A DNA stretch of 64,000 nucleotides from Gambelia wislizenii (GCA_030847615.1 JAUMIR010000003.1:31246501-31310500); one strand, 5' to 3'; counted from the stretch's first letter, positions 21,265-32,785 are shown. The notes: generated by a model from the sequence alone, not told the origin. Numbers and translations: made by a program.

Positions 21265-22245
21265 GGAGTAATTTCACCACTCCACTGACATCAGAGACCT
21301 TAGACACCACTGGGTTAATAAGCTCAACAGATGTGCCTAGGCTACCTGATCTGCCTGGGTGAAATCTCTCTGACAGGTTTCCACCATTAACTGATTCTTT
21401 TACAATCAATAATGACTGTCTAAAAAGGATTCTGAGAGATCATCTTGACCCAATCTTATAATGAGGAGGTAGAAATTTCTGAAGCTAAAGATAGCAGGAA
21501 GGAGGAACAAAATTTACACAAAGAGAGGAAAACACAAGCAAAACCAATACAAAAGACAGAAGGACACAAGTCCTAGACTTAGAGAACATTTAATTTTAGA
21601 TAGAACACAGGCACAGAGAACTGCACACAAACAACTCTTTGGCTTATGTCAAGGTTATTATAGTTACCATTGTATGATGTTGTTGCTGTTTTCTGAAAAC
21701 TAGGGGAATAGGAAGAACCAATAGGATCTGCTAAGGCCATCAAACTGATTAAATGTGTTTGATAATCATTTGCTTAATTCCATAGTGCATAGTAAAAGAC
21801 ATGAACTGCTTTACTAAAGATCCACATCCTCAAATGGCTTTGCTGGCACAAGCCCCAGTTCATGCCAATCAGTTAGCATGGTGACAAAAAATGGCTGAAA
21901 ACCAGAATACCTGTGGGGACCTATAGATTCTACAGAAGTTCCTGCTAGCCTAAGTTAAGATCTTATTTTCAAGAAAACTATTTTACATGCCTTGAGGAAA
22001 AGAGGGTAAAGAAATTATCTACAAATCTAAACCTGAAATGTTATCAGATATATTTCCCAAGAGCAATCTGAATTGCCTTATAAGAAGCAGTCATGATTTG
22101 TCACCAGGGGAATCCTGGATTCAAGATATCAAGGTGTAATGTGGGGAAAGTTTTTGTCTGAAAAGCTAGAAAATTCTTCCTAGATGGACAAGTGTGGACA
22201 AATTTTTACCTGGTATTTTTGCAATACAGTATTCATAATAAAATA
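21265..22245. other. Unassigned DNA
   Basis: No supported feature. Confidence 0.45.
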
Positions 22246-22247
22246 AT

Positions 22248-22680
22248 AGGGATGGAAAAGAAATATTTAAAAATCATCTCAAAACCACTGTGCTTTGAGT
22301 AGTAGTCAACCCAGATGAACAGAATCCTAAATGTGTGTGTGGGGGGGGGAATCTTACAGCCTGGGACATATTCTGAACAGAAAATGGCATTTCCTGCACA
22401 GAAAACAGAATTTTCTGGGCAGACAACATCATTTCTGTACAGAAATAAAGTTCCCTATACAGAAAACAACAGGACTCCAGCCATTATTTTCTGCACAGAA
22501 AAAGCTGTTTTCTGTGCAAAAAAAGCCATGTTTGAATTTTCAGCAAACTAGGTCCCAAATTGCAAATAGGCTTTGAAAACTGTGTGGCTTTTGAAATCTT
22601 TCTTACAGTGTGATAGAAATTGTTAAAATTGTTTGTTGCTGCCTTTGAGCAGAAAATTGGTGCTGAATTACAACTCTAGT
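22248..22680 (+). repeat. Family A repeat, copy 3 (clearest)
   Basis: Starts AGGGATGGAAAAGAAATATT. The middle (about 22375-22530) has at least six units of the type TTTCTGYRCAGAAAA spaced about 20-35 bases apart, for example CAGAATTTTCTGGGCAGACA and TATTTTCTGCACAGAAAAAG. It ends TTGTTGCTGCCTTTGAGCAG ... GAATTACAACTCTA. The two frames here are translations of the repeated units. Confidence 0.6.
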
Positions 22681-22797
22681 GCAAAAAAACGCACAGATTC
22701 AGCCTTGGTGTGCTCTCTCTCCATCAGTATCTGATAGCCATTGACTGGAATCCTGTTGGTGACACAGGCAGACACATTGTCAAATTACAGCTGCATA

Positions 22798-23055
22798 TGG
22801 TGTTGTCTAGATGGTGAAAAAAAAGCTCCTCATGGAATGCAAGGAGAATGCCTTTTGCCCTAATGAGATCCCATGGTGATTCACTGTATTCGGAAGGGGG
22901 GGGGGCAAACCCCGCAAAAACTATGTAAGAAAAGCATTTGTGGATTTTCCCCAATTTTTTTTTTAAATAACAGAAAGGCACATTCCCACCCATTTGACAA
23001 CCAATTCACAATGGAGCGCATTCCAGAAGTCAAAAGGTGATTGGTCGGATGTGCC
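22798..23055 (+). repeat. Family C repeat, copy 2
   Basis: AAAGCTCCTCATGGAATGCA, CCCTAATGAGATCCCATGGT GATTCACTGTATTCGGAAGG and AAACTATGTAAGAAAAGCAT TTG line up with the copy at 41.2-41.3 kb. The left end TTGTCTAGATGGTG matches the reversed family end. The right part is diverged. Confidence 0.5.
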
Positions 23056-23149
23056 TGGGTGTCTGGAAAGCAACTAGGTACGAGCAAAGTATAAAGATCA
23101 CTAGTCTGGGAAGGGAGCCAACTGTTAAGTAGCTCACAGGGATGCAAAC

Positions 23150-23732
23150 ACAGTCAAATATTTAGTCCAATAACACAGTCCAAAAGGGTCAGAGGCTTAC
23201 AGCAATAAATCAGCATGGTCCAAAGCAGTCCGTGGGTCAACAGGAGCAGGCAGAGTAGTCAGGGACAGTCCAAAGTCTAAGCATGAGTCAGGGTAACAGA
23301 AGTCAAGATAACCAGACTCCAGACACCAAAGTCAACAGGAAGTTTTTACCAGGAAGATCAGTTGATCTCTGACAAAGCCTCCATCACCTGTCCCAGCATA
23401 TATAAAGTAATTAAGGCTTTGTCAGGTGTTTCTTAATGAGCAGGTTTTTCTCCTAAAGTCTCAGAGACTTCCTTTGAGCTTCCTTTTGAGCTTGCTGCTG
23501 GGTATATGATGGTGGAGGTAAGTCCCTCTCTTCTTCATCATCCTTATCTGAATGGGCAGGATTCTCTGCTGAGACTGATGCCAGCCCACTCAGACCAGGC
23601 TTTCCTCTGCTTCTAGGCTGACAGGGTTCCTTGCTGACACAGCTGTAGATAAACCTGTGCCAGGGTCCCTACGGCTGTTCCCTGCTATGTCTTCCTCCTC
23701 CTCTGACTCTATAGCCTCATCAGGCTAACGGG
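23150..23732 (-). repeat. LTR-like sequence
   Basis: On the minus strand: an acidic-coding-like block (repeated GAGGAGGAAGA), TATATATGCTGGGACAGGTG as a TATA-like promoter at about 23395-23405, and a downstream stretch rich in GGACTGT, TTTGGACT and TTTGACT words. This layout resembles reptile LTRs of the Gypsy type. No TG...CA boundaries or target duplication found, so the class is a guess. Confidence 0.35.
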
Positions 23733-23734
23733 GT

Positions 23735-24117
23735 AAGACATTAAGGAGAGGGAGTTGCCGACAACAAAGTAGCCAGAAGTGCCATTTTTTAATTTCGTGG
23801 TAGTGATTGTGCACATGTTTTGAGTGGTATGGTGACAAAACAGCATCTTTAAGAGGAAGATTGCACGTCCACAACTTGCATTTAATGTGGAGGGGGGGAC
23901 TTTGCTTTGGTAGCAACTTTTGGAGAATAATAAGACAAGTAATTCACTCGCGGCCACCATCTTTATACATGGGCATGCCTCCATGTGAACTTCAAACATG
24001 GATAACTTTGCTTACCAGCAATCTTCTGAAAAAAACTGTGGAAACAAATGAATTCTGATCTGATTGTGCTTTAATGTGCACAACCCACATTATATCGTTT
24101 TGTCTAGACAAACCCTA
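23735..24117 (+). repeat. Family C-like terminus and flanking repeat
   Basis: The right end TTTTGTCTAGACAAACCCTA (24098-24117) matches the family C end. The interior differs from the other copies, so this is either a diverged subfamily or an unrelated element with a similar end. Confidence 0.3.
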
Positions 24118-24119
24118 TG

Positions 24120-25308
24120 TCTTTTATTTGTTGTTGCAGATTAAGGTCTTCAGCCCCTTCATCCTCAGCACCCCTGATACTCTTCACTTACTGATCTGGT
24201 GCTAGAAGCACCATTTAGTGCTAGGTCTGATCTTTTAAGTCACTGAACAACTTGGGGCAAGGTATCATAAAAACCTCCTCCTGCTGCAAGTACTTGATCT
24301 CTGAGGAGGTGTCCCTTCATGCTTGCCTTTTATTAGTGATATAGTGAGTGTCCACAAATAATAAAGTCTTTTTGCCTGTAACATTCAGATTGCCAGACAA
24401 CCTGCCCAGGAAGTTCCTGCCTACTTTTCAAAGGGCATTATGCTGGTATTGTTTGAGTAAAGCTTTCAGATATTTTGAAGGATAATTTATGATTTATTAT
24501 TTTTTTTTAAAAAAGAATTCTGCTGCATTTCCGTTTTTGCTGTTGACATTATTGGGTGTTACTGGTTTTGTTTTTCATTTCTGGTAAGCTGTTATAAAGA
24601 GTAGAATATAAAATAATTAACATGCAGATACTAACAATGATGCTACCTCCACAGATTTCCTTCTGCAGAAGATGTAGTAGCTTCTCATTTCTCTGTCAAC
24701 AATAGATGAGGAGAGAGAGTAGACAAGCAAAAAAAAAAAAAATCCTCATTCTTGAGTAGCTAGCTTATTGCACTATGGGAATAACTGCTGATGGGCACTA
24801 TACCACTTCCAGAAGAGAAGAAATCAGTGTCTAGTAGCTGGAAAATCAATACAAAGAGATAAGTATTCACTTGTCTCCTGCCCAGAACATTCCCCTTTCA
24901 CTCTCCCCTTTGACAGATAGTTTGTCAACTAGGATTGCTCAAGGATTTCATTTAGTTTGCATTTTAAGCAAACCAATCTGATTCACACTCCCAGAGTAAT
25001 GCACCGACTAGAAAAAAGTTATTCCTCAGTTTTCATACTTCTCAGAATTTTATGACAGGGTTACTGGCTCTAAGAAGTAAATGGAAATTATATTTTAGGT
25101 TCAAATGTGTAAAAATGAATGTGTTGGGATAATGTGCATAGCCATCCATAATGTGCTTAGTTTAGGATTAAATGCCTATAAATATACACACTAACCAATA
25201 GCCAATATGTTGGCACAAATTCAGGCTGGGGTAAACTAGTCCTAATTAAATTCTATCATTCCTAGGGTGAGAAGGCTTTGCATTCAGCAGAGCTTCACCT
25301 GACCTAAC
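24120..25308. other. Unassigned, mostly unique DNA
   Basis: No supported gene or repeat; A runs near 24491-24515 and 24730-24743. Confidence 0.5.
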
Positions 25309-25769
25309 ATAGGACTTTACCAGACACACAGAATAAGGAGTCATAACAATGCCACATAACCTTGAAAGGGCACACGTACCACACAACCTCGGCCTTTCAT
25401 GGTTATGTCCCATAAAAACCTGTACTTTTTAATTGGCAGCTTAAGCCATCAATTGATTCCCCCAAGGTGTTTTTTTTTCCCCCAGCATAGACAGCATGTG
25501 AAACCTTGCATCTTTTTTTTTAACCATACTTACCCCGTCAATGGCCAGTCTGGCATGAACACTTCTGGGTAAAATTGCGGCATCCAGGTAAGTGGCACAC
25601 ATTTTATGACCCACCCCAGGTGACTTGTAAATTTTAAAGTGTGTTTTTGTCCCCCCCCCCCCGTTTTAGTGATATTTTTGTTTGTTTTTTGAATTTCCCA
25701 CACAATGAAGTCTCACAATATTCTGTGGGATTTCAAAGGAGGAACTGAATGGAGCTCTGTTCACTTCAG

Positions 25770-26312
25770 AGGTTATCAGACAGAGAACAAAAAAAAGGTC
25801 CCCGTCTCACTACATCCCCTCCCACCCCACTCCCATCCCTATAACTGACTAAAAGAAAAAATATGGGACACTTACCTTGCTGCACAATTAAAAGTCCTCC
25901 CCTCCCCTTCAGCAGCCCAGGAGTGAATGGAGCTCAAGCAGAGCCCCATTAACTTCCTGGAAAGCAAATCCTGGCCATTCTTACAAGAGAACAATCATGC
26001 AGAAAATTCAAAAATAAAAGGTTAAAAATGACACCAAGTACATACACATATTAAAAAACTCCAGGTAACACGAGGAAGGGGGGAATGTAACACTTACTTG
26101 GATGTCCCCGTTGCACCTGGAGGTGTTTGGCAGGGACCTCCCACCACAGCTGGCATTGCGCCAGCAGAACGGGGCACCTTATTGCTCATCCGTCATTCCA
26201 TGACAGAAATGTAACAACGGATCAATTAAATGGCTTAGGCTGTGAATAAAAAGGAGTGGGGGGAGGGAAGGGGGACGTGGGCATAATGCACAGGGACGTC
26301 ATCTGATATTTA
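25770..26312 (-). mobile_element. Family B element nested in copy 4 (copy 5)
   Basis: Left end GGTTATCAGAC (25771), right end GTCATCTGATATTT. The interior in reverse orientation holds CAGCCCAGGAGTGAATGGAG CTC, AGAGAACAATCATGCAGAAA and GGAGGTGTTTGGCAGGGACC, matching copies at 11.2 and 35.5 kb. It splits the outer element. Confidence 0.55.
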
Positions 26313-26428
26313 AGCTCTTTGGTGATGTCCTGTTTCCCCTGTGGTGGGATATATAGTGTGTCTGATAATTTTCCTCTTTATTGCTAGAGCTGCCTTTGCT
26401 GGGAAAGCAAGGTAAAGGCGGGGGACAC

Positions 26429-26479
26429 CATTCTTTTGCTGGCATAAAAAATGATTTTTTTTATGCCAGCAAAAGAATG
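26429..26479. repeat. Perfect short hairpin near family B end
   Basis: Arms CATTCTTTTGCTGGCATAAA and its reverse complement are separated by a short T/A spacer around ATGA. The pairing is about 23 bases long without mismatch. Confidence 0.8.
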
Positions 26480-26732
26480 CTTTTAGGGAATCATCTGATA
26501 AAGTCCATAGACTCAGCCAGCCCTCAACCATTTTCATGTTAGGATTTAATTATTTGCCTGAAGTATTTGCCAGCACAATAGAAATAAAATTTTATTATTA
26601 TTAATGGTGAGGAATACTGCAATTTGCAGGGCACCAATGTATGGAGGATCATATGACAGCCGTTCCTTTCCTTAAAAGTAATGATAATATTACTGTTATG
26701 CATGTGCAACACCATACTATTTTATAAAAGCT

Positions 26733-27130
26733 TACAGGGCATGTGTCTAGGATGGAGGACCATCGCCTCCCCAAAATAGTACTCTACGGTGAACTCGCCA
26801 TGGGTCAGCGTAAGAGGGGTGCTCCAAAAAAGCTATACAAGGACTCCCTGAAACAACATCTGAGGCTTGGCCAAATTGATCACCAACAATGGTCCGCCCT
26901 GGCCTCACATCGGGAGGCATGGAGACACACTATCCACAATGCTGCAGCCTTATTTGAGAACTCACGCCGAACAAGTCTTGAAGAGAAACGGCAATGCAGA
27001 AAGAATCACAACCTTCTGCTGCACTTTCTGCAACCGGACTTGTCTATCTTGGATTGGCCTTTTCAGTCATCAGCGCACTTGCAGAAAACGTGGGTTGAGT
27101 CCTTCCTGAACCTTCGTTTGCGAAGAAAAG

Positions 27131-27178
<48 letters not shown>
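26733..27178 (+). pseudogene. LINE ORF2 C-terminal fragment with (GA)n tail, copy 2
   Basis: Same family as 8290-8766. The frame from 26743 holds RMEDHRLPKIVLYGELAMGQ, KKLYKDSLKQHLRLG and WSALASHREAWRHTIHNAAA. The overlapping frame 26867-27109 carries the C-terminal Cys/His motif FCCTFCNRTCLSWIGLFSHQ RTCRK (C-x2-C ... H-x3-C spacing), so a frameshift separates the two. The copy ends at a long GA run (about 27132-27176). The zinc-knuckle end is a known feature of such LINE proteins and is thought to bind nucleic acid. Confidence 0.75.
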
Positions 27179-27180
<2 letters not shown>

Positions 27181-27233
27181 TATGGAAACATCAATTTATG
27201 AGCAGCATCTCAGGACTGAAAAATTAAATATAT

Positions 27234-27425
27234 GAGATAGGATAATAATTATAATTATAATTATAATTATTTATACCCCACCCCTCTGTTAAAACCATCG
27301 GGGCGGCTTACAATAATTACAATACAATACAGATAAAAATCCCAAAACACCACCCACCCCCACCCACCCCCATAAAACAATATTAAACAAATATAAATTA
27401 AAACACATAGCAGAGCAGATGAACT
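27234..27425 (-). repeat. L2-type LINE 3' end
   Basis: ATAATTATAATTATTTATAC CCCACCCCTCTG is the reversed tail of the L2-like family seen in full at 51.3-52.05 kb (ATTATTTATATCCCGCCCCT CTG). Only the 3' untranslated part is present. Confidence 0.7.
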
Positions 27426-27761
27426 AGCCCTAATAAATCAGAGGTTGCTAATTTAAAACATTTATGAGCTTCAGATTTGCTAGTATACAACTGTGCTCCT
27501 TGCTGATTTAACTTTCTATTGGCAGCTATACTTCAGTAATCATGCAACTATTTGCTGTTGCCATAAAACTGTTCTCTACCTGTGAGCACATGCTGGTTCA
27601 ATTTTCCAGCTCAAAATCAAATGCTAAGTTTTCAGGGGAACTCATTTAGAATTGTCTTCTTAATAGCCTCAAGAGCATGGGAAGTCTTGGAAGCATTTGA
27701 TAGCAATAATGGTACTGGGAGGGTTTAACACACACATAAGGTACTAATAATAAGTAGAATC

Positions 27762-28246
27762 ATAGTATCATAGAATCATAGAGTTGGAAGAGACCACAAG
27801 GGCCATCTAGTCCAACCCCCTGCCATGCAGGAATACAGAATCAAATCATTCCTGACAGATAGCCATCCAGCCTCTGTTTAAAAACCTCCAAAGAAGGAGA
27901 CTCCACCACACTACGAGGCAGTGCATTCCACTGCTGAACAGCTCTTACTGTCAACAAAGTTCTTCCAAATGCTTAAGTGGAATTTCTTTTCCTGTAGTTT
28001 GAACCCATTGCTCCATGTCCTAGTCACTGGAGCAGTAGAAAACAAGCTTGTCCCATGCTCAGTATGACATCCCTTCAAATATTTAAACATGGCTATCATG
28101 TCACCTCTCAGCCTTCTCTTCTCCAGACTAAATATGCCCAGCTCCCTAAGCCGCTCCTTATACGGCATGGCTTCTTGACCTCCCACCAACCTGGTCACCC
28201 TCCTCTGGTCATGTTCCAGCTTCTCAATATCCTTCCTGAATTGTGG
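27762..28246 (-). pseudogene. CR1 LINE 3' end and C-terminal ORF2
   Basis: Minus-strand CR1. The 3' end carries AGAATCATAGAGTTGGAAGA. The minus frame at 27911-28198 holds [35 protein letters not shown] and APVTRTWSNGFKLQ. It extends upstream to the VTRLVGGQEA and EKLEHDQRR-type block. 5' truncated near 28246. Confidence 0.9.
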
Positions 28247-28249
28247 AAG

Positions 28250-28690
28250 AGTAAATTCCCTAATACGAGTCTAGAATTTTCTGTCAGCTTCATAAATTTC
28301 TGAAGTGTATTTGACAGTGTTGCACAACCATCTTGGACAAATGTCACATTCTGAAGTGAACTGGATTGATTTGGATCAGTTTCAAAGAATATACTGGATC
28401 AGCTCAATTTAGACACAACATGGATTAGTCCAGTGCAAAATGATATGAAGTGATTTGGACCAATCTGGGCTGACAGTGTGTCTCCTGGAAGACCATATAA
28501 GAAAATATCATGGCAGTGTGGTTGTTTTAGGGGAGAAGCAGAACTAGACTTTGTTCAAATGGAACAAGATCTTGCCATTACTCTCCAGCAACAATACTTG
28601 GGCTGACAATGGTGTGAGATGACTGAGCAGTATATATTCAGTTTTATCCTGCTCCTTTACCCACCACTCTGCCTCTCAGTGTAGCACTTT
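28250..28690. other. Unassigned DNA
   Basis: Nothing recognised. Confidence 0.45.
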
Positions 28691-28696
28691 ACTATC

Positions 28697-28922
28697 ACTT
28701 CTGGAGTCCTTTCGCACTACAGAGTTAGAACACCATGATTTCATTTTAACTGCCATGACAACATTCTATGGAATCCTGGGTTTGGCAGCTTGGTGAGGCA
28801 CTTGAGCTCTATGGATAAGAAATCTAAGTATCCTTCCCTAAACAGAAAATCCCAGAATTCCATGGGATGGAAATGGCAGTTAAAGGAGAATCATAGTGCT
28901 ACAGTTCTATAGTGTGCAAGGC
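28697..28922. mobile_element. Foldback MITE of the 'TTAACTGCCATG' type
   Basis: Left arm CCTTTCGCACTACAGAGTTA ... TTTTAACTGCCATGACAACA TTCTATGGAATCCTGGG; the right arm is its reversed counterpart (CAGAATTCCATGGGATGG, GGCAGTTAAAGGAGAATCAT AGTGCTACAG, TATAGTGTGCAAGG). This is a common reptile hAT-like MITE design. The target duplication could not be fixed. Confidence 0.7.
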
Positions 28923-29031
28923 CTCCAGTCTGTAACTGTGCATCAGTTACAGCTGTATTTGAACTCTGACTCTTGGGTCCTTTGTGATGCTGCTGTCAAT
29001 TCCTGGTGCAATTTGTGTGTGCTTTTTCCCT

Positions 29032-29902
29032 TGTTACCCTCTACAGTCAGGGGTCCAGGGGACCATCAAAATATCAATATTAAAGTGGGGAATATACTCA
29101 CAGGTATAAGAGTATAAGAGTGGTATAAGAGGAGGGTAACAATAGCAGGACCTTCTAACCTTTGTATACCAGTACTAGGGAGGAGATATAAGCTAGATAG
29201 TACAACAATAATCTTTATTAGGAAAAATAATAACCATACTCACTCACACATTCAGCCATCAAGCATTCACACAAGACTAATCAAACAAAGTGGAAGAGAT
29301 TAAGATAGGAAGATAGAGAAGGGAATTTCCAGTGGGCGATATGACACATTTTCCTGAAAAGATGAGGTCACGCAGGAACCAGCAGGGCCCAGGTCCGGAT
29401 CTGGAATGGCTACAGTTTGATGTGGAGTCTAAAGGAAGATGTGCATACTGGAGTGGGGTTTTCATGGGGTTTAAATAGAAATATTTGCCTTCTGGAGAAG
29501 TGATTTGGAGTGAAAAACATACCTTAAGCTGTTGCTCAGAGAGTGACAAAGATATTCTGAATATATTAATAGTGTGTTGACGAGTTTATATTCTGCAAAT
29601 CAAAGAGAGGAAGCAATGTTCCTTTATTTGGCTGAGGCAAGAGGATAGAGGGTGGTTGACAAGTTTTGGTTGTGACAGCCTTAGAAAATAGGATTAGCTT
29701 GGGCATTGGTAAACTGTTGCCTTTGAATTAACAATTCTTTAGAATTTAAGTTTGGCCACTCCCTCAGTACATACCTGACTTGAACAACATGTCTTTTGGT
29801 TTTATGCTAATGGCCATACTGCATAGAAGAACATGTGGTTGACCAAATTATTAAATGTTGCCAATTATTATGATGGGACTCCCAGAAAAAGAGGGGGTGT
29901 CA
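29032..29902 (-). mobile_element. LTR family D, copy 2
   Basis: On the minus strand starts TGACACCCCCTC and ends GGGTAACA. The matching core on the plus strand is GCAGGACCTTCTAACCTTTG TATACCAGTACTAGGGAGGA G, followed by AATAATCTTTATTAGG (a reversed polyadenylation signal). The start region GGCAACATTTAATAATTTGG on the minus strand also matches the copy ending at 33.86 kb. No coding sequence of an LTR element is nearby, so it is likely a solo LTR. Confidence 0.6.
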
Positions 29903-29923
29903 TGGCTAGTGACACCCTCTTTT
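29887..29923. repeat. Hairpin at LTR end
   Basis: AAAAGAGGGGGTGTCA and TGACACCCTCTTTT form a 14-base near-perfect inverted repeat around the LTR D end, with a 7-base loop TGGCTAG. Confidence 0.8.
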
Positions 29924-30455
29924 GTTACCTCCCCTTTTAATTGGACTGTATTGTGTGTAGACAGAGCTAGTTTCTAACTGCAGGAGCAGCAGGTATATAT
30001 GACAGACTAGCCTGCAGAGAGCAGCATGACCTGGCATGACATTGCACTCAGCTGATATGCATGTATGTCAAGTCTTGGAAAAGGAAAATGTAAAGGTGGC
30101 TAATATAAAACCCCCTGGAGCCTTTACAGAGGTTATTTGCATGGAAGCTTCCACCATGTCTCCAAGTTCTATGCAATTACATTTTCAAAGAACCACAAGT
30201 TGTAGCTGTTATGATTGTCTTCTGCAAACCAATGGAGACTTGAAGATCTAGACCCTAAATCCTGATTTGGATTGAAGAGAAGGGAACCCTTACACAGCAC
30301 CAATACTTGGAAACTGTAAATATTTGACACATGGCTTTTGCTTTCTGTTACACATACCTCTGCGAGATAACATGGAAGCACCCCACTCAAAATGTACATA
30401 AAGGAGTCTTTAGCATCAAATCAATCTACCAGCCAGATTAATAAATCAGTGATAT
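29903..30455 (+). repeat. Possible LTR-like or retroelement fragment
   Basis: GGTATATATGACAG (about 29991) could be a TATA region and GATTAATAAATCAGTG (about 30435) a polyadenylation region. The frame at 30036-30251 (71 codons) between them has no recognised domain. The call is weak. Confidence 0.2.
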
Positions 30456-30459
30456 GATA

Positions 30460-30940
30460 ATATCACACCAATTCAGAATGAGGGCAAATCTCCCTGGGTT
30501 CATATTCTTCCTCTTCAGAATCAGTCAGTCAGTCAGTCTCAGCAAGGAAAAAAAATCACTGCAAGGACTGCTTTTCACAGATGATGAAAGCGCCCCTTTC
30601 AAAGGGTACCCACACTTTCATCTCTGGCCTAGAAATAATTCCTTAAAGTTAGAAGTTAGAACTAAGAAATATTTTTGCTGCTTCACATGTCAAGTATAAT
30701 ATTTAGAGCTCTCACTGAGAAGAAGTAGCCCATAATCCAAACAGTTAACACACCCAACCCACAGGGGCAGGGTGAACTGCCCCCCAACCACAGCCCACCA
30801 TCACTGCCATCAGTCCCATACTGGGAGAAATTTAGAATATTAGTAAACAAATAAATGAATAAATAAAATTAACTAATTAATTAAAAGGCAAATTCTGAAA
30901 GGGTTACACAATGATCTAGATGTCTCTAGGCCTTGCCACT
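30460..30940. other. Unassigned DNA
   Basis: A short (AGTC)n run at about 30519-30538; otherwise nothing recognised. Confidence 0.45.
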
Positions 30941-30943
30941 GCA

Positions 30944-31250
30944 GAGATTATCAGACGTGGGGGAACGTGCCAAAAAATCATGTTCCCAACCATGTGAGAA
31001 CATTGCTACAAGAACAAGAAGGGCAGCCTTACCAGGTACCAGCATCCTTCTGGGTTCCAGGGTGTACCACTGCTGCAGATGAGGCTTCCCTTTTGCATTG
31101 ACAGGGAGAAGCCACTAATAAAGAAGGATGCCTTACTGATACCTGTGCTATACCCCTGGAACACTGGAGGATGACATCATCTGGTAAGGTCACCCCTCCC
31201 TGTTCTCATCACAATCTTTTGACATAGTTTTTCCCACATTGATAATATCC
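30944..31250. mobile_element. Family B element, hairpin form (copy 6)
   Basis: Left end GAGATTATCAGACGTGGGGG AACGTGCC; the right end reversed reads GGATATTATCAATGTGGGAA AAACTATG. The two arms share GTTCTCA, GGAGGATGACATCATCTGG and the central AGGCTTCCC ... GGGAGAAGCC pairing. The design is nearly the same as the copy at 54.6 kb. Confidence 0.65.
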
Positions 31251-31259
31251 ACATTCTCC

Positions 31260-32785
31260 AAGTTCCACAATGCAATTTTTTATATAATTTCTACCTTAGT
31301 GAGTTGGAGACCTCCATGTTTGTCCACACTCCAGCTCTAGTGCATCACAGGATATATTATGTGTTTAATACCTTGAAGGTCTCCATGCTGAGCTAATCTT
31401 TGACACACATGCTCCAGTGCATGTGGTGTGTTATACAGCAAATGACATCATCAGCCCTATAGTATATCAGGAACCTTGGAAACAAAAACAAAAACAAAAA
31501 CAAACAAAAACACAACAAAACCAAAAACAAAACAGACAAACAAAAACAAATCCCAAACCTGTGCATTACACCTCCTGACTAGTCCCCTATTCTCAAATGG
31601 GTAAGGATTCTCTGTCAATTATATATGATAACACAAATCCTCATAATGATGGAAGAGAAGCAAAGAGTACCTCTGAATTGACAGTAACCTCCATATCTGT
31701 TCTGCACACTGGTTTGAGGGTTCCAGGCTAAGATGGGATTCCAGGTACATTATCTTGGGAAACAGAACATGCCTCTCATTTCAAAGTTTCTTGTTTTTTC
31801 TAAGCTGCTACTGCCACTAGGGAATCCCTGCTGTTTGTTTTCCATGTCCTTTTTCTCTAATGAAAAGCATCCAGTTTAATCCATCACCCTTTCCTGTTGG
31901 AAGCAAACAACTTTCAAGGTTCCTGTTGTCAGTGGTCATTTGACAAGGCAAAGTGCTGCCCAGAAGCTTCCTTGCCTACAAAACCAAAGCTATGCTTTGT
32001 TTTAATGATTTGCTTTCTGTGGGATGAAGCATTGCACTTGCTGACAAGAAGCAGTCATATAATGGCAGGCAGCTTAATTACAGAGGCTGTGCACACTGTG
32101 ATGGAAATTGGAGGAGCTGTGATTAGCAATATGCTAGGTCACCAAAAAGAGAATTATTTTTCCTCATTTTCTCCTGTTGGACCAATTTGCTCCCTTAGGG
32201 GACAGTTTGACTTCTTTGCAATTGTGTTTATTATGAATTGAGAGAAATAATTAGTCATTAAAACAATTATATCATTCATATTTTGAATGGGCATAGTCTG
32301 TCCCAATGAACAGCAAAACCAACAGTAGCATCAAATGTAAACATAAAAGGAAAGGGTTTTTTTTGTGTGTGTGTGTGCTAAAGGAAGATTTATTTAGAAC
32401 CATGTAGAGCAGTTTTCTCTCCTCAGGTCTTTGCATTTTTTTAAAAAATGTTCCTTCCTGGTTCACAATTACACACAGAAAATTAGTGACATGTGTTGTT
32501 ACACCTGGAATAAAGTGAATGCAGAAATGAAACCACATGCATAAAAAGTTGAAGTAGCACAAGCAATCTTAAGGAAAGATTGGGTTCCCACATATGCTGT
32601 ATATATCATAGATCATATGATTTGCATGAAAAAGGTCACAAGCTCAACCCTTGCCATGTCCAATAGGGATGGGAGAGACCTTTATTTGAAATCTTAAAAA
32701 AAAAAATCTCCTTGTTGGTGGAGACAGTATTGGGCTATGTGTACTTTGTACTGGAGGTGACAATTGTTACCAAAGGAGATTATCA
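31260..32785. other. Unassigned, mostly unique DNA
   Basis: Contains an (AAAAC)n-like run at about 31481-31550. The 114-codon frame at 31897-32241 has no domain I recognise; the surrounding sequence is smooth, AT-rich and free of repeats, so it may be single-copy DNA. A TG run lies near 32358-32368. Confidence 0.45.

Larger units (their letters stand above)
25312..26506 (+). mobile_element. Family B element, composite (copy 4)
   Basis: Left end GGACTTTACCAGAC, right end TCTGATAAAGTCC, flanked by ATA on both sides (25309-25311, 26507-26509). At 1195 bp it is twice the usual size because a second family B copy in opposite orientation sits inside (about 25770-26312). The left part shares GTCAATGGCCAGTCTGGCAT GAACACTTCTGGG and ATTTTATGACCCACCCCAGG with the copy at 49.6 kb. 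No transposase frame. Confidence 0.65.

Noticed and set aside
22375..22530. CRISPR-like spaced repeats
   Set aside because: Repeat units are short, unequal and palindromic, spacing varies, and the context is vertebrate transposon DNA.
22315..22576. Repeated 'FCTEN/FCAKK' peptide pattern resembling a short protein repeat
   Set aside because: Arises from repeated DNA palindromes in family A, in two frames at once; no evidence of coding.
30036..30251. 71-codon frame as a retroelement gag or copia fragment
   Set aside because: No zinc knuckle, protease or other retroelement motif present.
31897..32241. 114-codon frame as a host exon
   Set aside because: No family similarity recognised and no convincing splice-site pair around it; kept only as a conservation candidate.
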